Below, piece by piece: positions 50,335-59,253 of a stretch of 64,000 bases of DNA (position 1 is the stretch's first letter; each line of letters begins with the position of its first letter). Origin of the DNA: Gemmatimonadota bacterium. Lineage in GTDB: Bacteria > Latescibacterota > UBA2968 > GCA-2709665. Location of the stretch: positions 124,001 to 188,000 of the forward strand of contig JAPPFJ010000005.1 in the NCBI GenBank assembly GCA_028877215.1, written 5' to 3'. Made by a program: the position numbers and the translations under genes. The notes under the pieces are model-generated. The model did not search any database. It was not told the origin of the DNA and was given only the letters and a program-made list of their open reading frames with translations.

Positions 50335-51864
50335 TTGGTCGAGGCCATTGAAAACGCGATCGCAGTGAATCTGGACGGCCTGCAATATATCTGGCCCGAG
50401 ATTATCATTACGGTCGCAATTATAGGCATCGTGACCGTCGATCTGATTCTGACCGGAAAGAAGAAGGCGTTGTTGACGGGCCTGACACTTCTTGTTCTTG
50501 TGGTCTGTCTGTTTTCGATCGCGGACCTTTACGACGAGCCGCCCAGGTCGCTGTTCATGGGCATGATCGCCCTGGATGGTTTTGCCCTGTTCTTCAAGCT
50601 TTTAATCGTAGTCACGACCATCGTGGTCACCCTGTTCGGCCTGCAATCCCGGGACATCGACACCGACCGCATCGGTGAATTCTACGCGCTCTTTCTTTCT
50701 GTCGGACTGGGCGGCTTTCTGATGGCCGGCGCGACCAATCTGCTGATGATGTACATTGCGCTCGAACTCGTCAGCCTGCCTTCCTACGTGCTGGCGGGTT
50801 ATCAGAAGCGGGTGCAGCGATCCAACGAAGCGGCGTTGAAATATGTCGTTTACGGCGGCGTCTCTTCAGGCATCATGCTCTATGGGTTCTCCTTGATCTA
50901 CGGCCTGACGGGCACTCTTGATATCTATGCGATCGCGGCGCGTCTGGGAACCACGGCGCCATACGAACTGACGTTGTTTCTCGGCGCGACGCTCGCGATG
51001 GCCGGATTCGGATACAAGGTGGCTTCGGTTCCGTTTCATTTCTGGTGTCCTGACGTCTACGAGGGAGCGCCGACGCCGGTTACAGCGTTTTTCTCGGTCG
51101 CCCCAAAGGCGGTCGGATTCGCCATGCTGGCGCGGTTCTTCTACGTGGGTCTGTCCGCATTCGACGGCGCTTCGGGCACGGGCGTAACGTTAGGTGTGGC
51201 ATGGCCGCAGTTGCTCGCTCTCATCTCGGCCTTTACAATGACGCTGGGCAATCTGACGGCCATCTGGCAGCGCAACCTGAAGAGGCTGCTTGCGTACTCC
51301 AGTATTGCGCACGCCGGCTACATGATGATGGGTGTGGTCATGCTGTCGTCAGCGGGCCTGAAGGCTGTGATGTTTTACGCGGGCGCCTATCTGTTTATGA
51401 ATCTGGGTGCGTTTCTGGTTGTATTGCTGTTGGCGGAAAGAATCGGAAGCGAGGATATTGCGGATTACAGCGGCCTGGGATGGCGGTCGCCCTGGATTGC
51501 GCTGACGATGTCTGCGTTTCTGTTCTCTCTCACGGGACTGCCGCCCACCGCGGGATTTGTTGGCAAGGTGTATCTGTTTGCCGCCGTTGTCGATGGCGGG
51601 CTCTACTGGTTGGCGGTCGTTGGCGCGCTGAACAGTGCCGTTTCCTTGTACTATTACGCGAGAGTTGTTCGCGCCATGTACCTGGAGAAGCCACGCTCGG
51701 ATGCACCCGTCGTTATTTCCCGGTTCGGCACGGCCACTCTCGCCGTGTTGTTTGTGGGTACGTTGCTGTTCGGCGTCTATTGGGCGCCGCTGGCCGATCT
51801 GGCCGAAACGTCTACCGCGATCTTCCTGAACGGAGGTGACGCCGTTCAGGCCATGATGCGGTAG
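50335..51864 (+). CDS. nuoN: NADH-quinone oxidoreductase subunit N
   Basis: The 509-residue antiporter-like subunit probably starts with TTG 50335, with AAGGAA upstream; GTG 50365 is an alternative. Core features are YIALELVSLPSYVLAGYQKRVQRSNEAALKYVVYGGVSSGIMLYG, FKVASVPFHFWCPDVYEGAPTPVTAFFSVAPKAVGFA (read here from GYKVASVP), and AYSSIAHAGYMMMG. It is the last gene of the operon, followed by a strong bidirectional terminator. A 131-base spacer separates it from nuoM. Confidence 0.95.
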   Translation: MVEAIENAIAVNLDGLQYIWPEIIITVAIIGIVTVDLILTGKKKALLTGLTLLVLVVCLFSIADLYDEPPRSLFMGMIALDGFALFFKLLIVVTTIVVTLFGLQSRDIDTDRIGEFYALFLSVGLGGFLMAGATNLLMMYIALELVSLPSYVLAGYQKRVQRSNEAALKYVVYGGVSSGIMLYGFSLIYGLTGTLDIYAIAARLGTTAPYELTLFLGATLAMAGFGYKVASVPFHFWCPDVYEGAPTPVTAFFSVAPKAVGFAMLARFFYVGLSAFDGASGTGVTLGVAWPQLLALISAFTMTLGNLTAIWQRNLKRLLAYSSIAHAGYMMMGVVMLSSAGLKAVMFYAGAYLFMNLGAFLVVLLLAERIGSEDIADYSGLGWRSPWIALTMSAFLFSLTGLPPTAGFVGKVYLFAAVVDGGLYWLAVVGALNSAVSLYYYARVVRAMYLEKPRSDAPVVISRFGTATLAVLFVGTLLFGVYWAPLADLAETSTAIFLNGGDAVQAMMR

Positions 51865-51938
51865 ACCCGAGTGCCGTCCTCACGGTCGGACCCGATGCGG
51901 ATCCTGTCACGGGAGTCCCGTATCTACAGCACGGACAC

Positions 51939-51977
51939 AAAACAGCCCCGCGGTCCCGGACCGCGGGGCTGTTTTTT
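51939..51977. terminator. Strong bidirectional terminator between nuoN and the PqqD-like gene
   Basis: AAAACAGCCCCGCGGTCC and its inverse form a 16-17 bp near-perfect stem with an A-run on one side and a T-run on the other, so it should stop transcription from both sides. Confidence 0.92.
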
Positions 51978-51996
51978 CATGACCCGGAGCTGAACG

Positions 51997-52422
51997 CTAT
52001 CCCCAGACCTTTCCGCTGGCGCTTCTCTTCTTTTTTCGCAGATCGCTCTTCTCTACCAGAAACCCGAGCAGATTCTTGCGTCCCAGGGTTCTGAGGTAGC
52101 TTAATAGAGAGATTTCGGCTTCCTTTGCGTTGAGCTTGTGGGTTTCGCACAACCGCTTTATCATTGCGGCCACGGACGTGCGGCCGTCACACATATTCCA
52201 GACCTGGGAGCCGATCTCATCCAGGACCAGCGTTCGTTTTTCAGGAACCCAGAAAATCTTGGAGAGGATCTTCACTCTGGTGGTATCCGCGCGCCTCAAC
52301 GTAATAGTCACTTCCTCGTCTTTGTTCGTTTTCCATTCCAGCTGGCTGTTCCGGGCAGGCTTGGAATTGAACATCGCTTCCCGGCTGATCTTGGGCTGTT
52401 TCTTCAAGGAAAACAAGGCCAT
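51997..52422 (-). CDS. PqqD-like RiPP-recognition-element protein
   Basis: The 141-residue protein has a basic N-terminal extension of about 60 residues. A PqqD-type winged-helix domain follows: RTLVLDEIGSQVWNMCDGRTSVAAMIKRLCETHKLNAKEAEISLLSYLRTLGRKNLLGF. PqqD domains bind leader peptides for radical SAM or other maturases in RiPP pathways, but many genomic PqqD-like proteins have no such partner. Here the only partner is an unknown 322-residue protein 39 bases upstream on the same strand. No maturase or precursor peptide is visible. Confidence 0.78.
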   Translation of the reverse strand: MALFSLKKQPKISREAMFNSKPARNSQLEWKTNKDEEVTITLRRADTTRVKILSKIFWVPEKRTLVLDEIGSQVWNMCDGRTSVAAMIKRLCETHKLNAKEAEISLLSYLRTLGRKNLLGFLVEKSDLRKKKRSASGKVWG

Positions 52423-52461
52423 AGGGTTTCCGGTGGATATGAGATTCCGGCGGACCGCCCG

Positions 52462-53430
52462 TCAGGTTGTTGCGCGCTCCGGAACGGCATCCCGGTGGCA
52501 GATCACGGAGCGTCGGACATTTTCAATGTCCGGCGCATCCTTCTGCTTTTTGTAGTAGGCGTGAACCGCGTATATCTTGTTTTCGTGATTGCATGTCCAG
52601 ACACGGGCTTCCATATTCAGACGCGGTCTGACATTCCAGAACGGTAGAGGCATCAGCAGGCCCCGCCAGCGGCTCTTGGGTTTTCCGGAAAGGAGCAGAC
52701 CGGGGTGGTTTCCGACCTGGGTTTCGCGGAAGTCCAGATTGACCTGCCGCAGGCTCTTGCGAAAGAACTCCTGATACCAGTCCAGAAGGGTGCGTCTTTT
52801 CAGGAGCACCTGGGCGAGGCTGAGCCGGTCGACCTGAAGAATGTCCTGGCCGCGCTGAAAACAGAGGCGAAGGTGTCCGGATTTGAGTTCGTAAGATTCA
52901 AGCGAAAACCGGGGAGGGGATGAACACACGAGGTCGTATAACGCCCAGGTCCGGTGACCGTCGGGTGAAGTATCCCTAATTGAATTCAGAATCCGCTGGA
53001 TACTGTCGCCGGCATCCTCGTCCTGTTTCGTCCTGACTCTGGCGAACACGAGCCGGTCCGAAGGCGGGCTGTAGAAAGCCAACGCGTGGACCCGGTACTC
53101 GGCGTGCCAGTTGAATGAGACCGGCGAGCATGCGTCGTGCAGGTCGAGCCACCCAGCGTCGGGGCTGCGGTTGATGTCGACGCTCTTCTTTCCCTTGCGG
53201 GCACTCTCGGCAAGTCCATCGAGAAAGCGGTCCACGATTGGCGCGACTCGCTCGTCGCCCCGGGCATCCTTCCACTCGATTTCCAGTCTTGCCAGCGTGG
53301 GGTCGTCCAGTCGAACGCTGCCTGCCTTGAAATCGCCCGATATCTTGCCGGGATTCCACTCCAAAGGCACTTCGAGCGTCAGCCCGTGCCATCCGAACAG
53401 CGACCAGTCTGAGTAACGTAGAGGCTTCAA
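52462..53430 (-). CDS. Unknown protein paired with the PqqD-like gene
   Basis: I do not recognise this 322-residue protein. It begins LRYSDWSLFGWHGLTLEVPLEWNPGKISGDF, reads as beta-rich with many Trp and Tyr, and contains WLDLHDACSPVSFNWHAEYRVHALAFYSPPSDRLVFARV and WTCNHENKIYAVHAYYKKQKD. Two similar halves are possible, since both end in a strand reporting whole-cell or census-like quantities, but this is weak. No signal peptide or membrane helix is present. The start is TTG 53430 with no clear ribosome site; a family B element ends 20 bases upstream and may have changed the original 5' end. Confidence 0.7.
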   Translation of the reverse strand: MKPLRYSDWSLFGWHGLTLEVPLEWNPGKISGDFKAGSVRLDDPTLARLEIEWKDARGDERVAPIVDRFLDGLAESARKGKKSVDINRSPDAGWLDLHDACSPVSFNWHAEYRVHALAFYSPPSDRLVFARVRTKQDEDAGDSIQRILNSIRDTSPDGHRTWALYDLVCSSPPRFSLESYELKSGHLRLCFQRGQDILQVDRLSLAQVLLKRRTLLDWYQEFFRKSLRQVNLDFRETQVGNHPGLLLSGKPKSRWRGLLMPLPFWNVRPRLNMEARVWTCNHENKIYAVHAYYKKQKDAPDIENVRRSVICHRDAVPERATT

Positions 53431-53450
53431 ATAACGCCATCCCTTGCTAC

Positions 53451-53524
53451 GCAGCCCGTTGAAAGTGCCCGTCAGGGACCGGATACCTTGTCTCGCCTGC
53501 AGAGCGACTTAATCAACAGACTGC
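53451..53524. mobile_element. Family B miniature element, degenerate copy (74 bp)
   Basis: It begins GCAGCCCGTTGAAAG and ends GCAGAGCGACTTAATCAACA followed by GACTGC, matching both ends of the 162-bp copy at 56030 with the middle deleted. It lies 20 bases upstream of the start of the unknown gene. Confidence 0.7.
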
Positions 53525-53731
53525 TGGACGATCGATGGAGCCGGATAAATATAAGTAACCCGGCATACCTGTCAAGCACTTTATGGTTTATCTAAGTATA
53601 GGTTTTGCAGTGATTTGCAATTGAACTTCGTGGTGGGATGAATGGATTTCAGTTTTCTCGCAACCAGGTTTTCAATGGCAGATTGGCTTGGTTTTCGCGG
53701 TGGCAGACGGTCCCACCGCACAAATCAGGTA

Positions 53732-53760
53732 TTGACGAATGAACTAATGTTCACTATATT
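53732..53760 (+). promoter_or_regulatory. lexA promoter with LexA box in the spacer
   Basis: TTGACG at 53732-53737 and TATATT at 53755-53760 are 17 bases apart. The spacer holds GAACTAATGTTC at 53741-53752, a perfect GAAC-N4-GTTC box of the type bound by LexA/DinR in Gram-positive and several other phyla. LexA bound here would block RNA polymerase, giving autoregulation. The transcript would have a leader of about 87 bases. Confidence 0.82.
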
Positions 53761-53853
53761 CAAATGAGCAGTGCCTGTGTCAATGGGCCCAATCGGAACA
53801 AGCAGGACGATCGTTACAGGCTTCGAGATCTGGCTTGTGGGGAGAGACACGCG

Positions 53854-54483
53854 ATGCGTCAGAAGCTGACCGACAGGCAGAGGGCAATTTACGAATTTAT
53901 CGCCCGAACGATAAGAGATGGGGGTGCTCCACCAACGATTCGGGAAACCATGGACGCGTTCAACATTGCTTCCACCAACGGGGTGCGAACCACGCTGGCC
54001 GCACTCGAGAAAAAGGGCTACATCCGGCGGCGTCCGATGGTGTCGAGAGGTATCGAACTCACGGACTACATGGAACGCGACGTTCCGGGCGTGTCCGAAA
54101 CGAGGAATGTCCCGGTAATCGGACGGGTGGCTGCCGGGGAGCCCGTTCTGGCAACCGAAAACGTTGAGAGTACCGTGGCTGTCGATCGCTCTTTTCTGCC
54201 GTCAGCGGACGTTTTCGTTCTTCGGGTCAATGGCGAGAGCATGCGCGATGCGGGCATTCTGGATGGCGACTATGTGCTGGCACGCCATCAGGACACCGCG
54301 AGTCCGGGCGAGATTGTGGTGGCGGTGATCGGGGAGGAGGCAACTGTGAAACGATATTTCCCCGAGGCGGGCCGTGTACGGCTCACCCCTGAAAACGAAG
54401 CGTTCGATGCCATCGTGGTGCAACCGGGCCGCGACGAGTTCCGCATTGCGGGCAAGATTGTGGGTCTGATGCGCCGTTTCTGA
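53854..54483 (+). CDS. lexA: SOS repressor LexA
   Basis: The start is ATG 53854 with GGGGAGAG upstream, giving 209 residues; a longer frame from 53764 is not conserved. The N-terminal winged helix reads LTDRQRAIYEFIARTIRDGGAPPTIRETMDAFNIASTNGVRTTLAALEKKGYIRRR. The cleavage site is Ala 94-Gly 95 (RVAAGEPV), and the catalytic dyad is Ser 129 (NGESM) and Lys 166 (TVKRYF). It represses SOS genes until RecA filaments trigger self-cleavage. A matching box lies in its own promoter. Confidence 0.95.
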   Translation: MRQKLTDRQRAIYEFIARTIRDGGAPPTIRETMDAFNIASTNGVRTTLAALEKKGYIRRRPMVSRGIELTDYMERDVPGVSETRNVPVIGRVAAGEPVLATENVESTVAVDRSFLPSADVFVLRVNGESMRDAGILDGDYVLARHQDTASPGEIVVAVIGEEATVKRYFPEAGRVRLTPENEAFDAIVVQPGRDEFRIAGKIVGLMRRF

Positions 54484-54510
54484 AATTGACACCAGCGTCC
54501 TGAATTTCCG

Positions 54511-54537
54511 CCTCTCTCGCTTCGAGGGGGGTATTTT
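54511..54537 (+). terminator. Possible lexA terminator
   Basis: CCTCTCTCGCTTCGAGGGGGG can fold into a short stem and is followed by TATTTTT, about 27 bases past the lexA stop. The stem is only 4-6 bp. Confidence 0.35.
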
Positions 54538-54709
54538 TGTGATACGTCGCAACGGGCGGTTTTCGTTTCCGCGTGATGCCGTTTCCCGGTCTGGGAGCGG
54601 TCGAGGTGACCAGGCAGCCGGAGTGACGGAACCCGGTCACGGCCTCTAGCCCCGGGCCGAAAATACGGCAACGCGGCGACCCGACGTAAACACCTTAAAC
54701 GGGGCGTAG

Positions 54710-54735
54710 AGGTCGTCCAAAAAGACCTTTTTTCG
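54710..54735 (+). terminator. Second terminator-like hairpin in the lexA-dprA gap
   Basis: AGGTC and GACCT enclose a nine-base loop and are followed by TTTTTT. The rest of the 362-base gap between the convergent lexA and dprA genes (54484-54845) shows no gene or RNA that I recognise. Confidence 0.4.
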
Positions 54736-54845
54736 GTTCATGTCCAGCAACCTGGTGTATTCTGGTAACCCGCAGTTTAATCGCCTTTATCGACTTGCAC
54801 ATATTCGGTTTTGCGTACCCGAAAAATTTCGAATCCAGGTTAGCC

Positions 54846-55967
54846 TCATCCGGTTCGTACCGGCTTCCGAACGAAGCACTTTCCAGGTCGTTGCTCGGCG
54901 ACTCCGGCCAACTCCAGAGACAGCAGTACAGAAAGCACGCCGGCGGCTGGCATATCCGTATGGTCGGCGATGGTATCGACGTGGGCCGGCATGTCGGTGG
55001 ACAGGCATTCGTATATCTGACGTTCCTGTGTCGAGAGTTCAGGGGTTTCTTCCGCCGGTTTCCGGCGGGTTTTCGGGGGCGAAATTCTCGTCAGTTGCGG
55101 ACGAAGTTCATCCACTATGTCCTCCACGGACTGGACCAGAACCGCACCCTGCCTGATCAGGTTGTTGGTGCCCCGGCTTCGGCCTGAATGAACCGGTCCT
55201 GGAATGGCGAAGACCTCCCGGTTTTGGTCAAGCGCCAGCCGGGCGGTTATCAGTGCGCCGCTGCGTTCGCCCGCCTCCACGACCAGGACACCAAGGCTGA
55301 GTCCGCTGATGATTCGGTTGCGGCGAGGAAAATTGTGGGCTTCCGCGGATGCTCCCATGGGGAATTCCGAGAGCGTGGCTCCGGTTTCGCTGATGTCCCG
55401 GAACAGGTCCCGGTTTTGTGGCGGATACGGCCTGTCCAGCCCGCTACCCAGCACGGCGACGGTGTATCCTCGTTCGGCAAGCGCCGCCTGGTGGACGTGT
55501 GTGTCGATGCCGGTGGCCAGACCGCTGACCACGGTTATTCCCCGGCGAACGAGTTCTCCCGACATCTGATGGGCTATTTCCCTCCCGTAGGACGTGAATG
55601 AGCGTGAGCCAACGATCGCGACCGTGGGATGTGCACAAACATCTATTTTTCCAAGTACATAGAGAATTGGCGGTGGCGCGTGGGTTTCTCGAAGATAGAC
55701 CGGATAGTCGGGACACTGCAGCGTCAGCAGATGGACACGGGCATCTTCGGCGCGTCGAAGTTGCTCTTCAGCCCATGACAGGTCGCGATCCGCATGGATC
55801 GCATCGGCAAGTTCCGGGCCAATACCCGGCACCGTGCACAGACGTTCACGGGGCGCCCGTAATATCTCTCCCGGGCTGCAGAATTTTTGCAGCAATGCGG
55901 AAAAGGCTGCGGGTCCGAGTCCGGAGACCGAATGAAGCGTTAACCAGTCTAGGATTTCATTGGGCAT
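54846..55967 (-). CDS. dprA: DNA-processing protein DprA
   Basis: The 373-residue protein has an N-terminal helix-hairpin-helix region (SPGEILRAPRERLCTVPGIGPELADAI). The Rossmann core follows (VAIVGSRSFTSYGREIAHQMSGELVRRGITVVSGLATGIDTHVHQAAL, TVAVLGSGLDRPYPPQN and LSLGVLVVEAGERSGALITARLALDQNREVFAIPGP). The end is a winged helix (DTIADHTDMPAAGVLSVLLSLELAGVAEQ). DprA protects incoming single-stranded DNA and loads RecA during transformation. With comEA nearby it suggests DNA-uptake capacity, although dprA is common in non-competent bacteria. Confidence 0.94.
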   Translation of the reverse strand: MPNEILDWLTLHSVSGLGPAAFSALLQKFCSPGEILRAPRERLCTVPGIGPELADAIHADRDLSWAEEQLRRAEDARVHLLTLQCPDYPVYLRETHAPPPILYVLGKIDVCAHPTVAIVGSRSFTSYGREIAHQMSGELVRRGITVVSGLATGIDTHVHQAALAERGYTVAVLGSGLDRPYPPQNRDLFRDISETGATLSEFPMGASAEAHNFPRRNRIISGLSLGVLVVEAGERSGALITARLALDQNREVFAIPGPVHSGRSRGTNNLIRQGAVLVQSVEDIVDELRPQLTRISPPKTRRKPAEETPELSTQERQIYECLSTDMPAHVDTIADHTDMPAAGVLSVLLSLELAGVAEQRPGKCFVRKPVRTG

Positions 55968-56029
55968 ATTGGCCGACGAATCACAATCGTAGACGGCAAC
56001 CAGGTGTGGTGCGCGGCAGATTCAGCTTA

Positions 56030-56191
56030 GCAGCCCGTTGAAAAAGCCCATCCGGGCTGCGGCCGGCCCTTGCGGTCGAAATACGGCGTTGCGCGCCCTC
56101 GCCGAATCGCAGGATGGGACTCGGTCGCGCGCCTTGTCTTCGACCACAATGGCTCGGCCTCACCTGCAGAGCGACTTTATCAACGGACTGT
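56030..56191. mobile_element. Family B miniature inverted-repeat element (162 bp)
   Basis: The ends GCAGCCCGTTGAAAAAG and, inverted, ACAGTCCGTTGATAAAG match at 14 of 17 positions. TA flanks each side (56028-56029 and 56192-56193), as expected for IS630/Tc1-like or similar TA-targeting elements. No transposase is encoded; frames crossing it are not real genes. It fills much of the 378-base gap between dprA and obgE; the remainder shows nothing recognisable. Confidence 0.78.
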
Positions 56192-56345
56192 TAGCTGTAT
56201 GCAAAAAAAGTACCAGAAAAAAACCGGGGAATTGCGGCGTGGTAGACGCGGTGCGGTGAACGGGACTTTCAGATGCGGCATCGCGTTCGAAAGGAACTTG
56301 CAGGAGGACGGAACGAGGAAGGGAGTTGAAGCCTGGTCAAACCGG

Positions 56346-57860
<1,515 letters not shown>

Positions 57861-57864
<4 letters not shown>

Positions 57865-58814
57865 GTCTGTTCCCTTGCTAGCTTCATGTATGCCAACCCA
57901 CCCGCAACACTGAAGGTAGACTGGTTCACCAGGAAATGCCGCTGTGACTCCGGGAGCGTCTCTGTCGTGCAGTTCAAAAAGGGCAGCAGGGTTTCGAATC
58001 CTGACCCTACCGCTTTCTCGATGCGCTGGCCGAGGGTCTCGATCCGATGATTCTCCCCGCACAACAGAACATGATCGAATTCGGCTCTGTTCCGGTTGAA
58101 GTGGCGCCTCTCATCGAGCCAGCGGTGCAATATGGCGTCGGTTCTTTCCAGGATCGCGTATTCGCGCGAGGTCTCATCCTGCGACCCGCCCACCGGCCTC
58201 GTGTTTTCCAGGCAGACAGCTTCCGCCGAAACCAGTTTGCCGGATTCCGTCGCCACAAAATAGAGCCAGGGATGTCCACCCATGACGGCGGCACCGGATC
58301 CGGCCCGGCCCTTCGCCATCAAACAGGCATAATACAGTCCGATAGGTTCGGTTTCCAGCCGATACTTCGTCACGAGAAGCGATGAAAGCAATTCCGAACA
58401 GAAATCAAGAACCTCCTTGCGGATGGCAATCCAGAACGCTGCCCGTCCCACGGCGATGTAATCGACGACATACCTCTCGATTGGGTCGACCAGCGTTTGC
58501 GCTGCCTCCCAGGTGATGTGTTCCTGCCGGTCTTCGGACGAAGCCAGTTCCAAGTGAGACTTCTGCAGGTGAAAGAAGCCGCCTCCCAGAGAGAGAACAA
58601 CGGACCCTGGAACTTTCTGAACCTGTGCGAATGCATTCTGCAGACCCTCCGCAATGCATTGCCGGACTAGAGGCTGAACAGGCCAATGCGGTAGAACAGG
58701 CGTGGCCAGGCGGGTCTCGAAGAGCGCACAGAGCCGGTATCCCGCCGGTGTGCGTTCCAGGCACGCCAATCGAAGCCGGTCGCCGGCAATCTGAATCCCC
58801 GTCGCCCGGGTCAT
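57861..58814 (-). CDS. PilM-like actin-fold protein
   Basis: The 317-residue protein begins ATGIQIAGDRLRLACLERTPAGYRLCALFETRL, like the first strands of type IV pilus PilM and related FtsA-fold proteins. It continues with SVVLSLGGGFFHLQKSHLELASSEDRQEHITWEAAQTLVDPIERYVVDYIAV, which matches the PilM segment where residues bind the PilN tail. Nucleotide-site motifs are weak. No pilN, pilO, pilP or pilQ is adjacent. It lies between comEA and coaD with 4-base overlaps on both sides. Assembly of a pilus or DNA-uptake device is inferred. Confidence 0.65.
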
Positions 58815-59197
58815 TGACCGCCCACCGTTATCTTCGACCCCAGTCTTTGCAGCGTTTTTCTTCCAATACCCTTTACACGGGTCAATTCATCCACGGACTT
58901 GAATGGGCCTCGCTGATTGCGGTCGTCCACAATACGACGGGCAATTTTGGGACCGATACCCGGAAGGCGCGTCAGCTGTCCGGCTGAAGCCCGGTTCAGA
59001 TCAATTGGGCCGGCGTGTTGCTCTATGGATCCTGTTTTTTTCGATTTACCGGGTACCGGTACCGCACCCTTCTGAATGTGAAAATCCGGGAGGTCGCTCC
59101 CGCTGTATCGCTCAACCAGATTGACCGCCCCTCCGATCAGCAGTGCGGCAGTGAGACCCAGCAATACGAACCGTTCCTTGCGATTGAAGGAAAACAT
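58811..59197 (-). CDS. comEA: ComEA-like helix-hairpin-helix DNA-binding protein
   Basis: The 128-residue protein has an N-terminal membrane anchor (FVLLGLTAALLIGGAVNLVE), a Lys/Ser-rich linker and a tandem helix-hairpin-helix domain (IDLNRASAGQLTRLPGIGPKIARRIVDDRNQRGPFKSVDELTRVKGIGRKTLQRL). This is the ComEA layout for binding incoming DNA in the periplasm. Its stop overlaps the PilM-like start as ATGA. It lies 56 bases downstream of the sprA-type gene on the same strand. Confidence 0.85.
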   Translation of the reverse strand: MFSFNRKERFVLLGLTAALLIGGAVNLVERYSGSDLPDFHIQKGAVPVPGKSKKTGSIEQHAGPIDLNRASAGQLTRLPGIGPKIARRIVDDRNQRGPFKSVDELTRVKGIGRKTLQRLGSKITVGGQ

Positions 59198-59253
59198 GTG
59201 TACTCCGATTAAAATAGCGAGGCCGGATCAGAGTTGAAACGCGGGCGAATTCT

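Noticed and set aside
54740..55156. 138-codon plus-strand frame overlapping the 3' end of dprA
   Set aside because: It overlaps the conserved winged-helix end of DprA and has no recognisable protein features.
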